Below, one piece after another: positions 18,889 to 27,818 of a DNA stretch of 64,000 nucleotides. How positions within the stretch are numbered: position 1 is the stretch's first letter; each line of letters begins with the position of its first letter. The notes under the pieces were generated by a model. That model made no database searches and was not told where the DNA came from. It saw only the letters and a program-made list of their open reading frames with translations. The stretch lies in the NCBI GenBank assembly GCA_027030245.1, contig JALVFE010000035.1:152932-216931 (forward strand). The letters run 5' to 3'. Source of the stretch: Melioribacteraceae bacterium. Lineage in GTDB: Bacteria; Bacteroidota; Ignavibacteria; Ignavibacteriales; Melioribacteraceae. The translations under genes and the position numbers were made by a program.

Positions 18889-19566
18889 TCATTTTTTAGA
18901 TTTTTTCGGTTTGTATCCGATTCTGTGAAACGGATTTACAACGCTCGACGCAACATTACGCAAATGTGAATTTATGCGCTTAAGTGCACGAAGGTAAAGC
19001 GCCATTGCAACCGCGGTTCCGCTGTCCAATGTTTTATCTTCGCCTTTCATTAAAGAAACCAAAATGGTATCGCAAGATTTACTCACCCATTTATATTTCA
19101 ATACAATTTTCCGTCCCAATCCTTCATCGGATTCTTTGAAGCATTTAATAGTTAGATTAAAATTTTCCTCCACGGCGGATTCTATTTTTGCCAATTCATC
19201 TTCAAACTTTCCGCCTACCAGCTTTAACGGATGCGTTTGGGCGATTTCCACAATGTTTTTTGTTAAATCGCCTATGCGTTCCAAATCAATTACAATACTG
19301 ACTAAAACCAAACCGGAACTCAATTCGGCTACCCCGGACATAACAAGATGATTGAACACGTCTTTACGAACTTCGCGCTGATATTTGTTTACTTTGTGGT
19401 CTTCGTCGTTTATATCGATATCCAATTCGTTCGTATCCGTCTTTCTGAGAACTTCTTTTGCTTTAAGAAACATTTCCTGAGTTATATCCAACATTTCGAA
19501 AGACCGCTGATAAGCGCGATCCATATAACTGTTGCTTTTAAAAACACTTAAAATTTCTTTAATCAT
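18889..19566 (-). CDS. PhoU-domain protein
   Basis: 225 residues, all-helical, with the PhoU pattern: an N-terminal helical bundle, a central ERIGDLTKNIVEIAQ (the conserved metal-binding E/D-R-x-x-D type motif) and a final RINSHLRNVASSVVNP. It lies 9 bases downstream of the Na/phosphate symporter. In many relatives this domain is the cytoplasmic C-terminal part of the symporter; here it is a separate chain, likely regulating the transporter. It is not the classical PhoU of a Pst system, as no pst genes are present. Confidence 0.9.
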   Translation of the reverse strand: MIKEILSVFKSNSYMDRAYQRSFEMLDITQEMFLKAKEVLRKTDTNELDIDINDEDHKVNKYQREVRKDVFNHLVMSGVAELSSGLVLVSIVIDLERIGDLTKNIVEIAQTHPLKLVGGKFEDELAKIESAVEENFNLTIKCFKESDEGLGRKIVLKYKWVSKSCDTILVSLMKGEDKTLDSGTAVAMALYLRALKRINSHLRNVASSVVNPFHRIGYKPKKSKK

Positions 19567-19575
19567 TTCTTAACC

Positions 19576-20715
19576 CTATTGTGATAAATAAATAACTATT
19601 GCGGGAACAATGAAAAACAAAACTACCACATACGCAATCGGAATTAATTTGCTTCTAGTTGAATATTCGGCAAACTTTTCAGCCATTGTAACGGGAACTT
19701 TACCCAACGGATACCAAATAATTATACCGCTAATATTAAACAATAAATGCGAAAAAGCAACGGTTACGGCTGCAATGTTACCGGTCACCAATGCGGCAAG
19801 GATAGCCGTAATTGTTGTACCGATGTTTGCACCGAGCGTGTAAGGGAAAATTTGCCAAAGCGTAAGCAAACCGGCTCCGGCAAGCGGTACCACCAAAGAT
19901 GTTGTAATCGAGCTGCTTTGAACTAAAACCGTAAGCAATATTCCAACCAAAAAAGCACGTGCTGAATTCTTAAATAAAACTTTATCGAACCAAGCTTTTG
20001 CTTTGGATACTACCATTGATTTTAATACATCGACAATAAACTTTAATGCGGAAAATAAAAATGCCACCGCAAGAATAAGCAAAACCCAACCTACTAAATG
20101 TTTATCGCCAAATAAATGTTCAAAGTTTTTTTCCATTAATTTTACTACAGGCTTGGTTATGGCTTTAACGGGACTCAAAAATTTCATCCCGCCAACATCG
20201 GCAAAAACATCTGACATTAAAGAAGCGGCTTTCCCGAGATAATTGGTATAAACTTGTAATGGAAAAAGAACCAATACCGATAAATAATTAAAAAAATCGT
20301 GAACCGTTGCGGCGGCAAACGCGCGCTTAAACTCGTTGCTCCGGTTAATTTGGGGTAAAGAAGCAATTGTGTTTGTTATTGATGTACCGATATTGGCACC
20401 CATAATTAGTGGTATTGCCAAGTGAATAGCAACATCCATGTCGTTCGAAAACGCCCCTCCGGCAACCATTGCAACAACCATCGAAGTTGTTGTGGACGAA
20501 CTTTGGATTAACGAAGTTCCCAATATTCCAATAAACAATCCGATAAAAGGATTTGTGGTGGTTTGGATTAAAGATTTGGAAAAATCTTTTCCGAAAAGCT
20601 TAAGCGCAGCTCCCATCATCTCAAGACTTAAAAGGAAAAGATAAACGAGAATAATTAATTTTAAAATAGATACTAAGTTCGATTGCCAAAGGTTGGAAGA
20701 TTTGTTTTCGGTCAT
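19576..20715 (-). CDS. Sodium/phosphate symporter (NptA/PNaS family)
   Basis: 379 residues, a polytopic inner-membrane protein with about 8-10 hydrophobic helices. The family's inverted repeat is plain from the duplicated QSSS motifs: LIQSSSTTTSMVVAMVAGG in the first half and LVQSSSITTSLVVPLAGAG in the second, followed by GANIGTSITN and GANIGTTITA. It imports inorganic phosphate with sodium. The usual cytoplasmic PhoU extension is missing and is supplied by the next gene. Confidence 0.95.
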   Translation of the reverse strand: MTENKSSNLWQSNLVSILKLIILVYLFLLSLEMMGAALKLFGKDFSKSLIQTTTNPFIGLFIGILGTSLIQSSSTTTSMVVAMVAGGAFSNDMDVAIHLAIPLIMGANIGTSITNTIASLPQINRSNEFKRAFAAATVHDFFNYLSVLVLFPLQVYTNYLGKAASLMSDVFADVGGMKFLSPVKAITKPVVKLMEKNFEHLFGDKHLVGWVLLILAVAFLFSALKFIVDVLKSMVVSKAKAWFDKVLFKNSARAFLVGILLTVLVQSSSITTSLVVPLAGAGLLTLWQIFPYTLGANIGTTITAILAALVTGNIAAVTVAFSHLLFNISGIIIWYPLGKVPVTMAEKFAEYSTRSKLIPIAYVVVLFFIVPAIVIYLSQ

Positions 20716-20793
20716 GAAGAAAATAAATCCGTAAATTGTTAAACAAAATTATGAAAAGAAACGGATTATACCAAGAAGATAATTTTAGATATT

Positions 20794-21909
20794 TTATCTC
20801 TTTCCGGCGGAATCATTCTTTTTGAGAATCATTATGGAAATGTCATCGTGAATGGGCGCGTCTCCTTTAAAAACATTTAGATTATAAAGAATTTTCCCAA
20901 CTTGATCGGAAGGAGTGAGCGGAGCATACGAGCTCAAGAACCTTTTTAATCTTTCTTCCCCGAATTGCGCATGATGTTCGTTCATCGTTTCGGTAACTCC
21001 GTCGCTGTAAACCACCAACTCCGAACCAACCTCTAAACTCACTTCCATGGCTTCGTATTTACTTATAGGTGAAAGTCCGATTGCAATTCCGCCTTTAGCA
21101 AGAGAATGAATTTCTTTGCCGTCTATAATTAGCGGTGGGATATGACCCGCATTCACAATTTTTAATTTATCTTCGCCTGCATTAATTTCCACGTAAACTA
21201 ACGAAGCAAATTGATGCGGAAGACTATCACGGCAAAATATTTTATTTACAGCTTGAATCAACTCAGCCGGTTCGGTAAAATGGGAATACAGTGCTCTTAT
21301 GGTCGATTGTAATTTCGACATCATTAACGCGGCGCCGAGACCTTTTCCTGAAATATCGCCCAGGATAACTGCGTAACGGAAATCGTCTATTTTAAAATAA
21401 TCGATTAAATCCCCTCCGACGTCATTCGCCGGAATAGAATTCATGTAAACATCCCAACCTGGAATTTCGGGATTCGAATCGGGCATTAATGCTTTTTGAA
21501 CCGCTTTACCTTCTTGTAATTCCGTTTTTGCTAAAAGTTTGTCTTTAAGTTCAAGCATTAAAACGTAAAGAAGAATGAGTCCGCCGAAAATATGACCGTT
21601 GTTACTAAAGAAAACCACATCATTTACAACAACGTTTCCGGAAGTGCCTATCATTACAACGCCGATTAACACTAATACCCTTCTGAGCGGTGTGAGTCTG
21701 AGAAAAAGTGTTTTAAGCAACCACCAAAAAAGATAGAAGTAGCGCTTAATCACACTCATTCTTTCAAGTTCGGCTTTGCGTTTATCGGTAAGAAAATATT
21801 GGGTTAGTTCGTTAAATTCCGAACGCAAAGTTTGGAAAAGATCTTTTCTGCGGAAATCTTCTTTGAACGTATCGCGCAGCCGCGGTTCTTCCGGATTTGA
21901 ATTTTGCAT
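20794..21909 (-). CDS. Membrane-bound SpoIIE/RsbU-type PP2C phosphatase
   Basis: 371 residues. Two hydrophobic segments lie at about 78-98 and 106-122, then a PPM-type serine phosphatase domain at about 140-365. Motifs are GGDLIDYF (metal-binding Asp), GDISGKGLGAALMMSK and VVYSDGVTETMN. Such enzymes dephosphorylate anti-anti-sigma (STAS) proteins in partner-switching regulation. No RsbV/RsbW-like partner lies nearby. The gene is monocistronic. Confidence 0.93.
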   Translation of the reverse strand: MQNSNPEEPRLRDTFKEDFRRKDLFQTLRSEFNELTQYFLTDKRKAELERMSVIKRYFYLFWWLLKTLFLRLTPLRRVLVLIGVVMIGTSGNVVVNDVVFFSNNGHIFGGLILLYVLMLELKDKLLAKTELQEGKAVQKALMPDSNPEIPGWDVYMNSIPANDVGGDLIDYFKIDDFRYAVILGDISGKGLGAALMMSKLQSTIRALYSHFTEPAELIQAVNKIFCRDSLPHQFASLVYVEINAGEDKLKIVNAGHIPPLIIDGKEIHSLAKGGIAIGLSPISKYEAMEVSLEVGSELVVYSDGVTETMNEHHAQFGEERLKRFLSSYAPLTPSDQVGKILYNLNVFKGDAPIHDDISIMILKKNDSAGKR

Positions 21910-21984
21910 AATATTTTTTCTTTTTTAGACGAATGATATGCAAAATAGTTAAAAAATATTTTTGATTTTGGGGAAAGGGATTGG

Positions 21985-22013
21985 AAAAATAGGACGGCGT
22001 TAAGCCGTCCTTT
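21985..22013 (-). terminator. Rho-independent terminator, probably the original clpB terminator
   Basis: Perfect 8-bp stem AGGACGGC/GCCGTCCT (21991-21998 and 22004-22011) with a 5-base loop. On the minus strand it is followed by ATTTTT. It lies 4 bases past the stop codon of the displaced clpB 3' fragment, about 1.2 kb from the present clpB stop. Confidence 0.8.
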
Positions 22014-22016
22014 AAT

Positions 22017-22092
22017 TTACGCTTTCCGGAATTTTACTTTATCACCGTCCATTGTGGTTTTCACCGTGTCGCCAGGTTCAAATTTACCCATT
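22017..22092 (-). pseudogene. Displaced duplicate of the clpB 3' end
   Basis: Bases 22030-22091 match 23230-23291 (the end of clpB) at 59 of 62 positions with an exact 1200-base offset. The copy codes [20 protein letters not shown] then RKA and a stop at 22017-22019; the intact gene ends VKFVKVN. Two of the three differences in the 62-base core are silent and one changes Ala to Thr, which suggests divergence under coding constraint rather than a fresh copy. Homology stops abruptly at 22092. With the terminator just downstream, this looks like the original gene end, now cut off by inserted DNA. Confidence 0.85.
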
Positions 22093-22157
22093 CACAATTT
22101 AGCTTTTAAGATATTTATCAAAATTAGCGTATATTAATAAAATTAAATATATTTTAA

Positions 22158-22262
22158 ATACTTCTTATTACAATTTTTAAAGAGAAAATAGGTAAACGGA
22201 TTTATAAATTTAACGACTTAACCGAAGGAAAAACAAAGATTATAGAACATAGTGTAAAATAA
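22158..22262 (+). pseudogene. Coding-like fragment upstream of the DUF3800 gene
   Basis: An open stretch without ATG reads KEKIGKRIYKFNDLTEGK then TKIIEHSVK and a stop at 22260-22262, 29 bases before the DUF3800 start. Composition looks coding. The EGKTKII string recalls the N-terminal motif of SAICAR synthetase (PurC), but the match is too short to trust. It may be a gene remnant carried with the inserted segment. The rest of the 382 bases between 21910 and 22291 holds the clpB fragment, its terminator and AT-rich sequence. Confidence 0.3.
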
Positions 22263-22291
22263 ATTTCTAAGAAAATATTTTAACAAATGTA

Positions 22292-23050
22292 ATGCACATT
22301 CTTTATGTTGATGAATCTGGAGATGCTGGAAAATTCGAAGAAGGAATTTCTCAAAATTCTAGACATTTTATTCTATCGGGTTTAATTGTTTCTCAAGATG
22401 ATTGGTTGCAATGTTTAGAAGGATTAAAATCTTTTAGAAAATTTATAAAGCAAGAATATGGCTTAAATCTAAAAGAAGAAATTCATGCAAGTGAGTTAAT
22501 TAGAGTAAATAAAATTGAAGCATATCGAAAAATTAAGAAAAGAAAAAGGATCGAAATATTTAAAAAATTTATTGAAGAATTACCAATTATTTTTAACAAA
22601 GGAAAAGTTATAAATATTTGTATCGATAAATCAAAATTTGATAGTACTCGTGACATACAGGAATTAGCTTGGGGAAGATTAATACAGAGATTTAATACTT
22701 TTTTAAGTAAATCGGTACGGGATAAAGGAATTATAATTTCAGATACTACAGATGAAGTTTTGGTTAGAGGGCTACTGAGAAAAATGAGAATTTATAATCC
22801 GGTTCCCTCTCATTATGGAGGCACTCGCAACATTCCAACGGACAATATTCTAGAAGATCCTTTTTTGAGAGATTCAAAACACTCCTATTTTATACAAGCT
22901 GTTGACACAATAGCACAAGCTTTATATAGAAAAGAGTATGTAAAGGGTAGTTTAAGGAAATATGGTGTTGATAAATATTTTAGTGTCCTTGAACCAATTT
23001 TACTCAAAGAAGCTTCTAATAATGACCCCTTAGGTGTGGTCAGAAAATAA
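22292..23050 (+). CDS. DUF3800 protein (predicted RNase H-like fold)
   Basis: 252 residues. DUF3800 hallmarks are the opening ILYVDESGDAGKF (D7, E8), EIHASELI (H65), a central strand IIISDTTDE (D151) and the C-terminal HSYFIQAVDTIAQAL (D205). The spaced acidic residues fit the predicted RNase H-like nuclease fold of this family, which is often met on mobile elements and near defence genes; biochemical function is not established. The gene is strikingly AT-rich (many ATA, AGA, TTA codons) compared with clpB on either side, and is on the opposite strand. No strong ribosome-binding site is visible. It lies inside a segment bounded by two copies of the clpB 3' end, a sign of acquisition. Confidence 0.9.
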   Translation: MHILYVDESGDAGKFEEGISQNSRHFILSGLIVSQDDWLQCLEGLKSFRKFIKQEYGLNLKEEIHASELIRVNKIEAYRKIKKRKRIEIFKKFIEELPIIFNKGKVINICIDKSKFDSTRDIQELAWGRLIQRFNTFLSKSVRDKGIIISDTTDEVLVRGLLRKMRIYNPVPSHYGGTRNIPTDNILEDPFLRDSKHSYFIQAVDTIAQALYRKEYVKGSLRKYGVDKYFSVLEPILLKEASNNDPLGVVRK

Positions 23051-23053
23051 AAA

Positions 23054-23079
23054 CCCCGGTCGAAACCGGGGAAATTTTT
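23054..23079 (+). terminator. Terminator of the DUF3800 gene
   Basis: Stem CCCCGGT/ACCGGGG (23054-23060 and 23065-23071) with a CGAA loop, followed by AAATTTTT, starting 3 bases after the DUF3800 stop. The AAAA run on the left lets it also work for minus-strand transcripts leaving clpB. Confidence 0.85.
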
Positions 23080-23080
23080 C

Positions 23081-23116
23081 GTGGCTCGCATAATCCATTC
23101 GGACTATGCAAGTCAC
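23081..23116. repeat. Long imperfect hairpin at the inner side of the clpB cassette
   Basis: Two 16-base arms, 23081-23096 and 23101-23116, pair around the loop ATTC, with three positions that are wobble or mismatch depending on strand. It directly follows the DUF3800 terminator and lies about 100 bases from the clpB stop. It could be part of a bidirectional terminator or a recombination/structure signal. The 97 bases between it and clpB hold nothing recognisable. Confidence 0.6.
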
Positions 23117-23213
23117 TTTAAAATAATACAAACAATTTTTTAAAATATCAAGTTCATGTATTTCCTTTTTAATTTTACATTTATTTTACTTTTTTGTTTC
23201 CAAATGACCCACA

Positions 23214-25832
23214 TTAATTAACTTTCACAAATTTAACTTTATCGCCGTCCATTGTGGCTTTCACCGTGTCGCCAGGTTCAAATTTACCCATCAGCAATTC
23301 CGTTGCCAACGGATTAACAAGGTATCTTTGAATGGTTCGTTTCAACGGTCTTGCGCCGAACGTTACATCGTAACCGGTTTTAAGCAAGAATTCTTTCACG
23401 GAATCGTCCACTTCCAGTTTCAAATTCTTTTCTTTCAACATAAAATCCACGCGTTGCAATTGAATGTCGATAATTTGTTTCAATTCCGATTTCAACAACG
23501 GTTTGAAAAGAACAACTTCGTCAATACGGTTCAAAAATTCGGGTCTTATTGTTTTCCTTAACAAATCGTTCAATTTGTATCTTAACTCTTCAAGTATTTC
23601 TTGATAATTATTCTCATTAAACTGCTCAAGTTTTTCTTGAATTAAATGCGAACCGATATTTGACGTCATAATAATAATCGTATTTTTGAAATCCACCGTT
23701 CTACCTTGGTTATCGGTCAATCTTCCGTCGTCTAATACTTGCAACAGAATATTGAAAACATCGGGATGCGCTTTTTCTATTTCGTCCAAAAGCACAACCG
23801 AGTATGGTCTTCTTCTTACCGCTTCGGTCAATTGTCCGCCTTCTTCATATCCAACGTAACCCGGAGGCGCTCCAACCAAACGGGATACAGAATGTTTTTC
23901 CATGTATTCGGACATATCGATTCTAATCATCGCATGTTCATCGTTAAACAGGAAATCCGCCAAAGCTCTTGCCAATTCGGTTTTACCCACACCGGTCGTA
24001 CCGATAAATATAAACGAACCGATAGGACGCGAAGAGTCTTGCAAGCCGGCACGGGATCTTCTAATTGCGTTTGCCACTGCCCGCACGGCTTCATCCTGAC
24101 CAACAACACGTTTATGTAATTCCTCTTCCATACGTAACAGTTTGCTTCTTTCGCTTTCCAGCATTTTGCTTACGGGAATTCCTGTCCATTTTGCAACTAT
24201 TTCAGCTATATCCTCAGCTTCAACTTCTTCCTTCAGCATTTTTTTATTCTTCTGAATCTCTGCCAGTTGTTTGGTTTCTTCTTCAAGCTTTTTCTGCAGT
24301 TCAACTATTTTACCGTAACGGATTTCGGCAACTTTACCCAAATCGCCTTCACGTTCATATTTATCGGCTTGGATTTTCAAATTTTCTATTTCGCTTTTCA
24401 AGTTGCGGATAGTTTTTATTTTTTCTTTTTCAAGTTGCCAATGAGCTCTGAGTTCGTTGCGTTCTTCTTCAAGATTGCTAAGTTCTTTTTCCAATTCTTC
24501 CAATCTCGATTTCGATTGTTCGTCTTTTTCGCGTTTCAGTGCTTCTTTTTCAATTTCAAGCTGTTTAATTTTCCTTTCGATTGCATCCAACTCTTCAGGC
24601 ATCGAATCGATTTCTATCCTTAATTTAGATGCCGCTTCGTCAATCAAGTCGATAGCTTTATCCGGTAAGAATCTATCGGTAATATATCTGCTTGAAAGTT
24701 GAACAGCCGCAACAATTGCTCCGTCGGTAATTCTAACACCATGATGCACTTCGTACCGTTCTTTCAATCCTCGTAAAATGGAAATAGCGTCTTCTTCGCT
24801 GGGTTCTTGAATGATTACCGGTTGAAATCTACGTTCGAGAGCCGCATCTTTTTCTATATGCTTTTTGTATTCTTTAAGGGTTGTTGCACCGATTGCGTGT
24901 AATTCTCCGCGAGCCAATGCGGGTTTAAGAATATTCGCCGCATCCATCGCTCCGTCGGTTTTTCCCGCTCCAACCAACTGATGCATCTCGTCGATAAATA
25001 AAATGATTTCTCCGTTCGAATCTTGAACTTCTTTTACAACAGCTTTGACCCTTTCTTCGAACTGACCGCGGAATTGTGTTCCGGCTACCAAAGCGCCTAA
25101 ATCCAAAGCAATTATTCTTTTGGATTTTAAGTTTTCCGGAACGTCGCCCGAAACTATACGCTGTGCAATTCCTTCGGCAATCGCGGTTTTACCAACGCCC
25201 GGTTCGCCAATTAAAACCGGATTGTTTTTCGTTCGTCTTGATAAAACTTGCAATACCCGCCGGATTTCTTCGTCGCGACCGATAACGGGATCGAGTTTAC
25301 CCGACCTGGCAAGTTCGGTTAAATCCCTACCGAACTTTTTAAGCGATTGATAAGTATCTTCCGCATTTTGCGATGTTACCCGCTGGGAACCCCGGATATC
25401 TTTCAAAGCCGCTAAGACCACATCCCTCGAAATTCCGTTATCTCTCAACAGTTGTCCTACTTTCCCGTCGTCTTCCGTTAAAGCAAGCAGTAAGTGCTCG
25501 GTTGAAATAAATTCATCTTTAAGGTTGCGTGCTTCTTCGGCCGCTTTATCCAAAAGTTTTGCCGTTGCCATCGATAACTGTTGATTACCAACTCCGGCTC
25601 CGGTTACTTTCGGCAAAGCTTCCAAAAGTTCACCGATTTTTACTTTAAGCAAACTGACATTCGCGCCGGTTTTTTGAATCATCGATTCGGCAACGCCACC
25701 GGCATCTTGAAGCATTGCAGCAAACAAGTGTTCCGGTTCTACTATTTGATTGTTATAGTTTTGTGCAATCTCAACTGCATTTTGAACCGTTTCCTGTGCC
25801 TTAATCGTTAATTTGTCGAAATTAAATGCCAT
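23214..25832 (-). CDS. clpB: ClpB disaggregase
   Basis: Hsp100 AAA+ chaperone that, with DnaK, pulls apart protein aggregates. 872 residues, full length. The Clp N domain with two repeats is at 1-150. The first ATPase has Walker A GEPGVGKT at 209-216. The ClpB-specific coiled-coil middle domain is at about 410-530. The second ATPase has Walker A GTTGVGKT near 610, [17 protein letters not shown] and sensor region TSNIGS. The C-terminal domain ends [12 protein letters not shown]. The last 25 or so codons are duplicated 1.2 kb downstream. A short hairpin (25865-25881) lies in the upstream region; no CIRCE element was seen. Confidence 0.98.
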   Translation of the reverse strand: MAFNFDKLTIKAQETVQNAVEIAQNYNNQIVEPEHLFAAMLQDAGGVAESMIQKTGANVSLLKVKIGELLEALPKVTGAGVGNQQLSMATAKLLDKAAEEARNLKDEFISTEHLLLALTEDDGKVGQLLRDNGISRDVVLAALKDIRGSQRVTSQNAEDTYQSLKKFGRDLTELARSGKLDPVIGRDEEIRRVLQVLSRRTKNNPVLIGEPGVGKTAIAEGIAQRIVSGDVPENLKSKRIIALDLGALVAGTQFRGQFEERVKAVVKEVQDSNGEIILFIDEMHQLVGAGKTDGAMDAANILKPALARGELHAIGATTLKEYKKHIEKDAALERRFQPVIIQEPSEEDAISILRGLKERYEVHHGVRITDGAIVAAVQLSSRYITDRFLPDKAIDLIDEAASKLRIEIDSMPEELDAIERKIKQLEIEKEALKREKDEQSKSRLEELEKELSNLEEERNELRAHWQLEKEKIKTIRNLKSEIENLKIQADKYEREGDLGKVAEIRYGKIVELQKKLEEETKQLAEIQKNKKMLKEEVEAEDIAEIVAKWTGIPVSKMLESERSKLLRMEEELHKRVVGQDEAVRAVANAIRRSRAGLQDSSRPIGSFIFIGTTGVGKTELARALADFLFNDEHAMIRIDMSEYMEKHSVSRLVGAPPGYVGYEEGGQLTEAVRRRPYSVVLLDEIEKAHPDVFNILLQVLDDGRLTDNQGRTVDFKNTIIIMTSNIGSHLIQEKLEQFNENNYQEILEELRYKLNDLLRKTIRPEFLNRIDEVVLFKPLLKSELKQIIDIQLQRVDFMLKEKNLKLEVDDSVKEFLLKTGYDVTFGARPLKRTIQRYLVNPLATELLMGKFEPGDTVKATMDGDKVKFVKVN

Positions 25833-25988
25833 AATTCCACCTCTCTTTTCACATTTGTTTTTTAATATCGAATCCCGATATCAAAATTTCGCTAATGATA
25901 CAATTCATTAATAAAAAAGTTTCCCGGATAATCTTTATCAACTAACAATTTTTTATTTAGCAAACTGCGAGGTGAGTTTAATAAGAAT

Positions 25989-26702
25989 TCACTTCTCACT
26001 TTTAACGGCTAAAATCTTGATTACAAAGCCAATTGAATCGGGAACCACAAAACTTGTATCTTGCTGAACGTAGTTTTTTGAATATGCGGTCAATCCCCAT
26101 TTTGTTCTGTCTATAAAAAATTTATCCGTCGTTGCTCTTAACGTATCTTTTTTAATGTTTACTTCTACTTTAAATTTAATATTTCTGATTTTGTCGAATA
26201 TTTTCATATAGCCGGAAACTAAATATTTATCCGGTCCAATTTTCCTGAGGTTTTCTATTTTAAATGCCGATGTGGGATATTTCCGAGTGTTAAAAAATTC
26301 GGGGGATTTTAGAACTTTTTCCAACACGGTTTTCATTAATTTATAATCTATATCAACATCTTTTATGCTATCCATTGCAACGTAGAAGATACCGCCAGTA
26401 AGTTCGTTATTCAATACGCTTAAATAGCCTTCTTCAAACTTAACATAACCTTTATGACGGCTGATCGACCAATTTACAATGCTGCTATCGGTATTAACAA
26501 TGTATTTTACGGAATTGGGCGGTTCATCTGTTGTGGTCTTAAAAGGATCGAATTTATTTGCGGTATCAGGTTTAACTTCCGCCGATTTAGCCGATCTTTC
26601 TTCTGTTAGCTTTTCGGTATCATCGTTATTTTTCGAAAAATAAAAAACAAATATCAATAAAACAGCACCAATACCTATAAGAGCCGCAATGCTTTTTCGC
26701 AT
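25989..26702 (-). CDS. YceI-family lipid-binding protein, membrane-anchored
   Basis: 237 residues. A single hydrophobic helix is at about 5-22 (IAALIGIGAVLLIFVFYF), then a charged linker and a YceI-like lipocalin-fold domain at about 68-235. Typical strands are DSSIVNWSISRHKGYVKFEEG, split by turns, then GGIFYVAMDSIKD and KYPTSAFKIENLRK. YceI proteins bind isoprenoid-type lipids in the periplasm. It lies after the cbb3 operon on the same strand but is separated from it by a strong terminator, so it is probably transcribed alone. Confidence 0.88.
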   Translation of the reverse strand: MRKSIAALIGIGAVLLIFVFYFSKNNDDTEKLTEERSAKSAEVKPDTANKFDPFKTTTDEPPNSVKYIVNTDSSIVNWSISRHKGYVKFEEGYLSVLNNELTGGIFYVAMDSIKDVDIDYKLMKTVLEKVLKSPEFFNTRKYPTSAFKIENLRKIGPDKYLVSGYMKIFDKIRNIKFKVEVNIKKDTLRATTDKFFIDRTKWGLTAYSKNYVQQDTSFVVPDSIGFVIKILAVKSEK

Positions 26703-26751
26703 TAAGTTCCTTTCTTAAACAATTTTTTTTAAGTTCAAAGGTATGAAATAA

Positions 26752-26788
26752 TAATAAAAAAACCCGCAATTAAATTGCGGGTTTTTTA
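26752..26788 (-). terminator. Terminator of the cbb3 oxidase operon
   Basis: A near-perfect stem AACCCGCAAT/ATTGCGGGTT (26761-26770 and 26774-26783) is flanked by an A-run on the left and a T-run on the right, so it can stop transcription both ways. It lies 20 bases past the ccoP stop and before yceI. Confidence 0.88.
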
Positions 26789-26802
26789 ATAACCAAATTC
26801 TA

Positions 26803-27624
26803 TTATTTGGCTTCGTACAAATCTCCTTCCGGAGCTTTCGGATTGGGCGGATTTGTACCGTGTAGTTTAACCAAAATATAACTGGCTACATTTCGTATAT
26901 CCTGCGGACTTAATTGAGCTTCCCATGTAGGCATACCTTTTGCCGCCACGCCGTATTTTATCGTTTTGAATAAGTCTTTTATATCATTTCCGTGAATCCA
27001 ATAATTATCGGTCAGATTAGGTCCAACCAAACCTTGACCTTGAGTACCATGGCAAGCAGCGCAGTTTTTGGTATAAACTTCCTCGCCGCTTTTCAAATCC
27101 CCTTCGTCATCGGTCACTGTAACGGAATTTTCGTCAATAAGAGCTCCGCTGGATTTAAGAGCTTCGCGTTGCATTGCGGCAACTCTCATTTCTACGGCAT
27201 ATTCTTCTTCTTGAACGTTTCCACTACCAACAACGTGGAAATAAATCATGTAAGCGGCAGCCCAAATAACCGTACCGTAAAGAATCGCATTAAACCATGG
27301 GGGAATCCGGTTATTCAGTTCGCGTATACCGTCGTATTCATGGTCGAGCAAAAGTTTTTCCTCTTCTTCAATGGAAGAAGGTTTGGATGTGCCGAATATT
27401 TTTTTGAATCCTTTGCCCTCCGAATCATTTTTCTCTGAATAAACCATTACCAACCAGAGGACAATAATTACAAAAAATACGACAATGGCAACCATTACTT
27501 GGATTACCGTCGATAAAGAATCATGAGAGCCGTTTTCTGCATACAACGAATTTGAAAAAAGAAGCAGAAAAATTCCCATGAGCAAAAATTTAAATATTTT
27601 GTGTTTTCTCATTTTTATTCTCAT
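26803..27624 (-). CDS. ccoP: cbb3 oxidase cytochrome c subunit (CcoP-like, single heme)
   Basis: 273 residues from the longest start; a start at 27612 (MRKHK) is equally plausible. Hydrophobic segments lie at about 11-29, 38-62 and 111-131. The NNRIPPWFNAILYGTVIW stretch matches the FixP/CcoP N-terminal helix. One cytochrome c domain follows with CAACH at 188-192 and the axial Met in GMPTW near 231. Classical CcoP carries two heme c sites; only one is present. It passes electrons to the CcoN/O core in the inner membrane. The gene start overlaps the ccoQ stop by about 20-35 bases and the operon terminator follows. Confidence 0.92.
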   Translation of the reverse strand: MRIKMRKHKIFKFLLMGIFLLLFSNSLYAENGSHDSLSTVIQVMVAIVVFFVIIVLWLVMVYSEKNDSEGKGFKKIFGTSKPSSIEEEEKLLLDHEYDGIRELNNRIPPWFNAILYGTVIWAAAYMIYFHVVGSGNVQEEEYAVEMRVAAMQREALKSSGALIDENSVTVTDDEGDLKSGEEVYTKNCAACHGTQGQGLVGPNLTDNYWIHGNDIKDLFKTIKYGVAAKGMPTWEAQLSPQDIRNVASYILVKLHGTNPPNPKAPEGDLYEAK

Positions 27625-27805
27625 TGTTTGTTATAAATTCTTCATTATCATCTTCCAAAGGGATGTTTTTCATTTCATTCACGGTTTCTTTATCCATAAA
27701 CACCAATCTTATTACAACCAAGACAAAAGCAAAAACAAAAAGTATCAAAGTTATTACGGGATAAACCGAAACATCCTCTATTGAACTTAAAAGATTTGAA
27801 AACAT
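27590..27805 (-). CDS. ccoQ: CcoQ-like small subunit of cbb3 oxidase
   Basis: 71 residues with one membrane helix at about 15-35 (PVITLILFVFAFVLVVIRLV) and an acidic, Asn/Lys-rich cytoplasmic tail. Size, topology and position between ccoNO and ccoP are those of CcoQ/FixQ, which stabilises the complex. Sequence alone would not identify it. It starts 13 bases after the ccoNO stop. Confidence 0.75.
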   Translation of the reverse strand: MFSNLLSSIEDVSVYPVITLILFVFAFVLVVIRLVFMDKETVNEMKNIPLEDDNEEFITNNENKNEKTQNI

Positions 27806-27818
27806 TTAATATCATTCC

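Noticed and set aside
25865..25881. CIRCE-like operator upstream of clpB
   Set aside because: Only a 6-base stem ATATCG/CGATAT; it lacks the TTAGCACTC-N9-GAGTGCTAA pattern.
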